The notes under the pieces are model-generated. The model did not search any database, had not been told where the DNA came from, and saw only the letters and a program-made list of their open reading frames with translations. A stretch of 64,000 nucleotides of DNA from NCBI GenBank assembly GCA_017311315.1, contig CM029610.1, positions 38,146,870-38,210,869 of the forward strand, written 5' to 3'. The position numbers were made by a program, and so were the translations under genes. Positions 56,778 to 64,000 of the stretch are shown here, piece by piece. The first letter of the stretch is position 1. Each line of letters opens with the position of its first letter. The stretch is from Dendrocalamus latiflorus. Lineage: Eukaryota; Streptophyta; Magnoliopsida; Poales; Poaceae.

Positions 56778-58704
56778 AGGTTTTTGGGAAGCTGGAGTTG
56801 TGACCCAAACTCAGCTTTCCCAAGGAGTATCCCACCCACTGAGTTAGGATGTATTATTTTAGTTGAACAATAAATATTAAAATAATATTTATTGAACTGC
56901 CGAACCAATCAGTACACTGTTGGCTGAAGCAGTTAACCAATGTGTGACCAGTTCACTCACCAGTACGATTTTAGAAACTATGTTTTCATGCACTATTCTA
57001 TATCAGCTCTGTTGAGCATCTAGTTCCATAGTCAAAATCAGATAAGCTGGAATAACCACTAAACCTTGGTACAACAAACAAGAAAAAAGAAGAAGATTAT
57101 GACAAATAATAGGTAAACAAAAATTACAGTTCAGATCATTTATATAGATGGCAGTGAACTTTTAAGAAGTATAACCCTTTAAAAAGAAGTCCTTGTAGTG
57201 CATGTAATTACTGTGAATTTGGGCTTTTACTGAGATCAGAGATGGTCACTCCACTTAATCAGTTGATTGAACCCTAACTGTAGATCAAACTAAGAATTGA
57301 TCGAGTATATTTGCTTAGCAGCACCGACTTCCAATGCTCCATGTATTCTGACAATTTATTGGTAATTCTTTGGATCTTTTATTTGGAAGCTATAGTTTAT
57401 ATGAGGTGGTTAGCGTTCCTGATATGACATTACTCGTTGTTCCAACCAAACCCTATCATCACCATGTATACAAAATCAATCAATTTTTCTATTATGTGTC
57501 TTAACCACCAGCACTACAAGAACTTGATCATGCACATAACATACTAAATGTAATTCATGTACCATGAATAATCCTCATCAAGGGATACTAATACATAATG
57601 TGACCCCTAAACAAGGAGACGATACACTAATAATTCAAGTATTTTGCAGTACAGAGGAGAGCTTAAAGTCTAGCTTAGACAAAACCTTTAGATCAAGGAC
57701 CATCCTTAAGATGCTTACTTAAGACAACAGCTTAAAATTACGTGAGATAGCAGACACACCATATAGCACGCGTTGACTTTTTCAGGCAGTCATCAATTTA
57801 TGATAACATCGAAATCTAATGAGTATATTCCAGATCAGAACAAAGCACGCAGCAAACGAGAAGGGGGAGAAAACGCGCGAATTAAGGTGCAACCATGTGG
57901 ATCCCATGCTCAAACATATCTAACTCCCGTAGCACCGCACCGAAACTAATCGGGTTACATGAATGGATCGGAGGAATCAACATACGAAACTCAAAACCTA
58001 GAGCTAGATCTGCGGATCCCAACCGAGGAATCGCCACCCCGTTGACCAGATCCAACCCCAGCACGAACACGATCATTCCCAGGTCGATGAAGGGGATAGG
58101 AGGGATCGAACCTTCCCAAAGTCGGTCGGGGCGACGCCAGGGAGGTAGAAACCGAAAGCCGGCGCGGTGGCGAGCAGAACCGCGAGCGCCGCCATGGCCG
58201 CGGCCCACCGGATCATCGCCGGCGCCCGCATGGGTGAGGCGGCGGGGGAGGCCTGCGTGCGCAGGGCTTGGGATCCGAGATGGGAGGTGGCGAGTGGCTC
58301 TGTGTGGCGGGGAGGAGTGATGCGCCAGCAGGCGGGGGGGGGGGGGATATCGGGAGGGAGCGCCGGGGTGGGCGGCGGCGGGGGATCTGGGGAGGGGGAG
58401 AGGGCGGCGGGGGGAGGAGGGGTAGGAGAGGGGGCGGTGGCGGGGGATCTGGGTGAGGGGGGAGGGGGCGGATTTGGGGAGGGGGCGACGGGGCGGCGGG
58501 GGGAGGAGGGGGAGGCGGAATGGGGGACGGTCGCCTGCGCACGCGCGAGACCGCGAGAGAGAGGAAGGCGGGTTCAGGCGGGCGCCAGCGCGAGAGGGAG
58601 CAGGTCGCCAGCGGGAGACTCGCCACGCGTCGGCACCCGCGGGTATCCACACCGCCCAAAACTCTGTGAGAGCAGCAAAGGGCAGCTCTCTTTAAGTTCT
58701 CCGA
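56778..58704. repeat. Tandem duplication, copy A (1.93 kb)
   Basis: Starts GGTTTTTGGGAAGCTGGAG and ends TTTAAGTTCTCCGA. It includes intron 1, exon 1 and the GC-rich promoter of the TM9SF gene. Almost identical to copy B at offset 1942-1950. Confidence 0.95.
58330..58530. repeat. G-rich low-complexity promoter tract (also 60270-60480)
   Basis: Dense GGGGGA/GGCGGGG repeats on the plus strand upstream of exon 1, with many runs of three or more G in close spacing. The open frames called across it are compositional. Confidence 0.8.
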
Positions 58705-58720
58705 GCTCAAAAATCGTACT

Positions 58721-60654
58721 GGTTTTTGGGAAGCTGGAGTTGTGACCCGAACTCAGCTTTCCCAAGGAGTATCCCACCCACTGAGCTAGGATGTATTATT
58801 TTAGTTGAACAATAAATATTAAAATAATATTTATTGAACTGCCGAACCAATCAGTACACTGTTGGCTGAAGCAGTTAACCAATGTGTGACCAGTTCACTC
58901 ACCAGTACGATTTTAGAAACTATGTTTTCATGCACTATTCTATATCAGCTCTGTTGAGCATCTAGTTCCATAGTCAAAATCAGATAAGCTGGAATAACCA
59001 CTAAACCTTGGTACAACAAACAAGAAAAAAGAAGAAGATTATGACAAATAATAGGTAAACAAAAATTACAGTTCAGATCATTTATATAGATGGCAGTGAA
59101 CTTTTAAGAAGTATAACCCTTTAAAAAGAAGTCCTTGTAGTGCATGTAATTACTGTGAATTTGGGCTTTTACTGAGATCAGAGATGGTCACTCCACTTAA
59201 TCAGTTGATTGAACCCTAACTGTAGATCAAACTAAGAATTGATCGAGTATATTTGCTTAGCAGCACCGACTTCCAATGCTCCATGTATTCTGACAATTTA
59301 TTGGTAATTCTTTGGATCTTTTATTTGGAAGCTATAGTTTATATGAGGTGGTTAGCGTTCCTGATATGACATTACTCGTTGTTCCAACCAAACCCTATCA
59401 TCACCATGTATACAAAATCAATCAATTTTTCTATTATGTGTCTTAACCACCAGCACTACAAGAACTTGATCATGCACATAACATACTAAATGTAATTCAT
59501 GTACCATGAATAATCCTCATCAAGGGATACTAATACATAATGTGACCCCTAAACAAGGAGACGATACACTAATAATTCAAGTATTTTGCAGTACAGAGGA
59601 GAGCTTAAAGTCTAGCTTAGACAAAACCTTTAGATCAAGGACCATCCTTAAGATGCTTACTTAAGACAACAGCTTAAAATTACGTGAGATAGCAGACACA
59701 CCATATAGCACGCGTTGACTTTTTCAGGCAGTCATCAATTTATGATAACATCGAAATCTAATGAGTATATTCCAGATCAGAACAAAGCACGCAGCAAACG
59801 AGAAGGGGGAGAAAACGCGCGAATTAAGGTGCAACCATGTGGATCCCATGCTCAAACATATCTAACTCCCGTAGCACCGCACCGAAACTAATCGGGTTAC
59901 ATGAATGGATCGGAGGAATCAACATACGAAACTCAAAACCTAGAGCTAGATCTGCGGATCCCAACCGAGGAATCGCCACCCCGTTGACCAGATCCAACCC
60001 CAGCACGAACACGATCATTCCCAGGTCGATGAAGGGGATAGGAGGGATCGAACCTTCCCAAAGTCGGTCGGGGCGACGCCAGGGAGGTAGAAACCGAAAG
60101 CCGGCGCGGTGGCGAGCAGAACCGCGAGCGTCGCCATGGCCGCGGCCCACCGGATCATCGCCGGCGCCCGCATGGGTGAGGCGGCGGGGGAGGTCTGCGT
60201 GCGCAGGGCTTGGGATCCGAGATGGGAGGTGGCGAGTGGCTCTGTGTGGCGGGGAGGAGTGATGCGCCAGCAGGCGGGGGGGGGGGGATATCGGGAGGGA
60301 GCGCCGGGGTGGGCGGCGGCGGGGGATCTGGGGAGGGGGAGAGGGCGGCGGGGGGAGGAGGGGTAGGAGAGGGGGCGGTGGCGGGGGATCTGGGTGAGGG
60401 GGGAGGGGGCGACGGGGGCGGATTTGGGGAGGGGGCGACGGGGCGGCGGGGGGAGGAGGGGGAGGCGGAATGGGGGACGGTCGCCTGCGCACGCGCGAGA
60501 CCGCGAGAGAGAGGAAGGCGGGTTCAGGCGGGCGCCAGCGCGAGAGGGAGCAGGTCGCCAGCGGGAGACTCGCCACGCGCCGGCACCCACGGGTATCCAC
60601 ACCGCCCCAAACTCTGTGAGAGCAGCAAAGGGCAGCTCTCTTTAAGTTCTCCGA
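58721..60654. repeat. Tandem duplication, copy B (1.93 kb)
   Basis: Same borders as copy A, separated from it by the 16 bp filler GCTCAAAAATCGTACT. Differences are a handful of substitutions (one changes an Ala codon to Thr in the signal peptide), one base in a G-run and a short GGGCGA-type insertion. Confidence 0.95.
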
Positions 60655-62314
60655 TTCATCTTGCTTTGGGTCGCAAGTTCCCACGTTAAAGTCTCATCGA
60701 CGACTAGCGAAGTTAAACGGCGTAAAGATGAGTTGGACAGGGGGCACTCGTACTGTCCTTAGGATGACTAGAGTTAACTCCTTACTGAATCGTAGTAAGT
60801 ACTTGCATGTAATTGCCCACTCTAATTTCCCTTTGGTTAATCCATGCATGGAGTTTTTGTGGAGTTAGAACAAGCATGCCGAGCAGCACGAGCGAAAAGG
60901 CCATCATAAGTTTTCTCCCGCGACACCAATAGGACGCTAGGCTGCATAGAATCGCACCACCCTGGGACCCCAACGATGGATGTAATATATCGAAATGGAG
61001 GGAGTAATATCTGTTAGGAGTGCTAGATTTTTTCTCTCGAATAGTGTGCCCTTTCCCTCTCCCTTAATCTGCGGCCATTGAAAGATCATACATCATGGCG
61101 GAAAGATGGGTCACTACTCACCATGGACCATGGCATGGAGCGGCTCTGCCTGCCCTCCCTCACTGTAAACTGCTACTCCTCCAGACTGAGACGTACACAC
61201 ACTACACGCATCTCTCTGTTACCTTCCTTGTTACCATACCATGCTTCTCTGGCCTGGGTCGACCACTTGCTTCGCTACATTTTCATCGTCGTTATGTTGT
61301 GTATGATACTACCAGGAGTAAACCTCCAGATCAACCACCAGGATACCTGCGCATTGTGATCTTCGCTTGCATGGAGATTCAGAGAAGACAGCATTCCTCT
61401 CTAGAGTATGCTTAAGCGTACATCAATGGCTGAGATTTGTTCTTAATCAGATCTAACGGCGCCCTTTAGGAACAAAATGTACTAATAAGCTTTGTATACG
61501 ATGGATTCGACATATACCGAACGACACACCGGGTTCTAAATACTGTGTGTGCGCGCGCGATACTGAGCTGGTATATAATATCTGCGACATTCTCATACGT
61601 GGCATCCACCAAATCGACAAGTTTGATAGAAGCTCTCGGAAAAGGCTTTAATCATATTCCACCACGAAAAGAAGTCGAGATTCTGAAACGTTTAACGTGT
61701 GGCTCTAATTCCTTCTTTGGACAACCACATACGATGGGTCAATTTGATTGCCCACAGAGTCACCTTCTTAAGATTCTCTAGGTAAGTACACGTGACAAGT
61801 CTAAATGTCTAATCTTGTTTCATATGGCAATTGCATGAAAGACCAGGTTAATGGTCCAAATGGCGTGCTTAATTATACAACATGCGTTCGATGATTTCAA
61901 AGAACAGGATGAGTAGTTTACACATTTTTCTTTTTGCCAAACTTGCCTAAAGTTAGTTTATCAAAATCCACACCACACTTTAGTTAGTAAAAGAGAATCT
62001 TATCACAGTCACTGACGCATGGACCTGGATGGTATAAAAGAATACTGCCACAAGTGCGGCTACGAATCAAATGGGCGTCTAACTCGGCCAAACTTGTTTT
62101 AACCCAAGTGTGCCAAAATTTGGCAACGTGTAGTATTAATACCTTTTGTTCGCACTGGTTTGATGAAATCAAGTTTGCCCCCTTGCAGGAATCAGGAAGC
62201 ATGTTTGGGAAGGAATGGAAGGGGGCAGTGAACACTAAGCTCTGCTCTTGCTTGCATGAGTCATGAAGCAAGCTCGGAAAGCCCAGTGCATAACACAACT
62301 CAAGGGTGCAAATT
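60655..62314. other. Intergenic; Stowaway-like end near 60993
   Basis: TCGAAATGGAGGGAGTA at about 60990-61006 is the reverse of a CTCCCTCC-type Stowaway terminus; the partner end is not clear. GTGTGCGCGCGCG at about 61544. No supported gene. Confidence 0.45.
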
Positions 62315-62525
62315 AACCGCTCCGTTGGGCTGAAAAGCCGTGACTTATAGCTGAAATTGCACTGTAGCGCTGAAATTTTACTGTAGCTGAAGGTGGCTTA
62401 TTTAGCGTAATTAAATTTAAAAAATTTAAAAATAGAGAAAAATATGTTAGCTCATTACAGACAATGCAAACGAATACGGAAAAAAAAGGGAAAATAAACC
62501 AGAAGCTGAAGCTGAAATGAGCGGC
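62315..62525 (+). mobile_element. MITE of the GGCTGAAAAGC family, diverged copy
   Basis: GGGCTGAAAAGCCGTGAC, ACTGTAGCTGAAGGTGGCTT, ATTTAGCGTAATTAAATTTA and CCAGAAGCTGAAGCTGAA match the family at 32805, with a shorter interior. Confidence 0.65.
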
Positions 62526-63219
62526 AAACATATGTTCTGCAGAGTACCAGTTTCGTTATGGTGATGGCAGGCGATATTAATTCCTAGGGAACACTGGAGC
62601 TTAGAAGGCACGGGATCGCAAGCAAACTAGGAGTAATAATTGATTAATTACACCCACGCCACGGCTAATCAAAGCGCATCTCTATCAGTGGTTGGCTGGC
62701 CGATGCCGACGCAGATCGACGGCAGCTAAGCTCCATGTCTGTGAGTGAATGAGAGGGTCAATTGTCAGCTGCTGAGGTTGATTGATCGGGTAGCTCACCA
62801 GCAGTGAGGTCACTCTCCCCGGACAGTGTGGTTGCTGTGGTGGTGATGCAAGGATGGAGCAGAGAATTATCTTTTTCAGAGAACTACAAAAAAACTTTTT
62901 AGAGGGCGCTGCAGGAGAAGTGCACAGTGAGTATGCTATTTTATTTGTATGTAGATTGATGTCTTGTTAAGTGTTAACTAAGTCGATTTTCCTGACCTTT
63001 GGATTAGCTTTGAGATTGTGTGTCCGATTTTGATTTTCATCCAGTGGTTGAAAAATGTGACTTATACTTAAAAAAACATAAATCATCTTATAAATAGATT
63101 CCTCTTTAAAATTGGGGCGAAAATGTACAGTTTCAGTTTCAGAGAACTGTTCTCCATTTGTCGAGTGGTCATCGTCCCAGGCGTTTCGGATAGGTGCAGG
63201 AGGCTTGGTTCGGAACAAG
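62526..63219. other. Intergenic, no supported gene
   Basis: Mixed composition. No domain or border recognised. Confidence 0.45.
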
Positions 63220-64000
63220 CAGGGGCGGAGCTACAGGGTGGTCCCTGTGGGCCGCGGACCACCCTGCGCTCGGCCCAACAAAGCCCAGGCCCCAGAGTGA
63301 GTCGAGTCCGCACTGGAGTCTAGTTCGCGTGACCGTGACGGCGTGAGATCGAGTTAGCGTGATGGCGTGAGATACTGAGATCGAGTTCGCGTGTGGCCGC
63401 CCGGCGCCCGTTCGTATTCGAGAGCAGGGGCGACGCTGCGACGCAGGCACGCAGCGACGGCGACTCGGCGAGCGCGGGCGGGGCGCGGCCATCGAGCATC
63501 AGATTCAGCGCTGCGTATGTTTTCTTTTCTTGCAGATTCTAGCGATTCGGCGCGGCGTATGTTTTCTTTTCTTGCAGATTCGGTGCTTTGCTTCTTCTGT
63601 GTTACCTTATGGTTTGGTGGATGATAAATTGATAATCTCTAATTAGTACTCCCTCCGTTTATTTACATACGGCATATGTTTTCTTTATATCTTGTTGATT
63701 TATACGCATATACGGATATACCAAAGCACCGTCTTCCTCATATATCCATATTAATCGGCGCGGCCATCTAGCTATCTATTAGAGATTATTGGTTTGGTAA
63801 ATTGAAATTTTATATAATTCTCTTGCAGATTTGTTAAAACATGAAGAGGAGTACTGTTATGACATGAAGAGGAGTACTGTTCTTCAACTACTATGGGTAT
63901 GTAATATTTCAATTCTATGTTAAGAAAGCTATATTCGTCGATTTTATGAAGTTCGTATGTCCTTTTTACCTTAATTGCATTTCGTAATTCATATACTTGT
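63220..64000 (+). mobile_element. Possible 5' end of a hAT-type transposon running off the window
   Basis: CAGGGGCGGAGCTACAGG at 63220 matches a frequent hAT terminal pattern in grasses and is followed by GC-rich leader-like sequence. A 42 bp tandem duplication of GCGTATGTTTTCTTTTCTTG lies at 63513 and 63555, each copy ending in GCAG like a splice acceptor. ATGAAGAGGAGTACTGTT is duplicated at about 63841 and 63864. A Stowaway-like CTCCCTCCGT is at about 63650. The other terminus and a transposase are outside the window. Confidence 0.35.

Larger units (their letters stand above)
56184..60173 (-). pseudogene. 5' fragment of a TM9SF/EMP70 gene with duplicated first exon
   Basis: Transmembrane-9 superfamily proteins are endosomal/Golgi membrane proteins of about 600-650 aa. 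Exon 1 encodes a signal peptide, MRAPAMIRWAAAMAALAVLL then ATAPAFG, followed by FYLPGVAPTDFGK. It occurs twice: 60173-60054 (copy B) and 58231-58112 (copy A), both with donor AAG/GTTCGA. Exon 2 (56548-56384) reads [42 protein letters not shown]. Exon 3 (56293-56184) reads FQMREAKTC and TLTEKEAKEVKEKIEDEYRVN, ending in phase for a next exon. Exons 1-3 are open and in phase. Exons for the lumenal remainder and the nine membrane segments are not seen to 50.3 kb. So it is a truncated gene, or one with an exceptionally long intron. Confidence 0.75.

Noticed and set aside
57882..58652. 256-residue open frame on the minus strand (and 286 residues at 59824-60684)
   Set aside because: It crosses the intron, exon 1 in the wrong frame and the GC-rich promoter. 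The sequence is Pro/Arg/Ser low complexity, while the correct frame of exon 1 gives a signal peptide and the TM9 motif.

Overview
The window is plant nuclear DNA, almost certainly from a grass (Poaceae). The support is short GT-AG introns in single-copy genes, GC-rich first exons next to AT-rich introns, Stowaway-type ends starting CTCCCTCCGT, LINE tails of the grass type, and LTR retrotransposons with grass-like gag and pol. I cannot name the species. No bacterial, organellar or viral segment was seen, and no CRISPR array, tRNA or rRNA gene.

Only two genes look complete. A 13-exon kinesin-7 gene with a C-terminal DUF3490/NACK_C-type region is on the minus strand (1537-6352, 884 aa, every splice phase consistent). 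A GATA zinc-finger transcription factor is on the plus strand (31047/31225-32379). A third locus, the first three exons of a TM9SF/EMP70 membrane-protein gene (minus, 56184-60173), keeps clean splice sites and phase. Its first exon and promoter are tandemly duplicated, and exons after the third are not seen.

The other gene-like material is decayed. It comprises a short Cys-pair protein with a frameshift (about 593-1052), a PPR fragment fused in sense to a LINE 3' end (17757-about 19000), a RING-membrane (RNFT-like) gene fragment (24180-26044), and a transportin-SR/MOS14-like fragment (26969-28801). The last two keep their introns, share an orientation, and lie upstream of a Helitron-like 3' end at about 28870-28901.

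From 35.2 to 50.35 kb the window is a stack of nested LTR retrotransposons. A minus-strand element (LTR end at 36942, start at 50349) was split by a plus-strand Ty3/gypsy element of the Tat type (37140-50250; near-match target duplication GGTAC/GATAC). That element carries gag, protease, RT, a second RNase H and integrase, all decayed. A 1.94 kb solo LTR (41719-43658, perfect CATTT duplication) split its integrase. Between integrase and 3' LTR lie tandem repeats and a spliced antisense reading frame with a putative-gypsy-transposon (PF04195-like) part and a coiled coil.

Other regions: 8.7-24.2 kb holds a TIR element, two LINE tails, a decayed LINE ORF2, LTR remnants and a Ty3/gypsy gag with a tRNA-Met-type primer site. 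28.9-35.1 kb holds MITEs around the GATA gene and a near-perfect 478 bp inverted repeat. 50.4-64 kb is mostly AT-rich remnants, the TM9SF locus and small transposon ends. The complete genes show no shared pathway.
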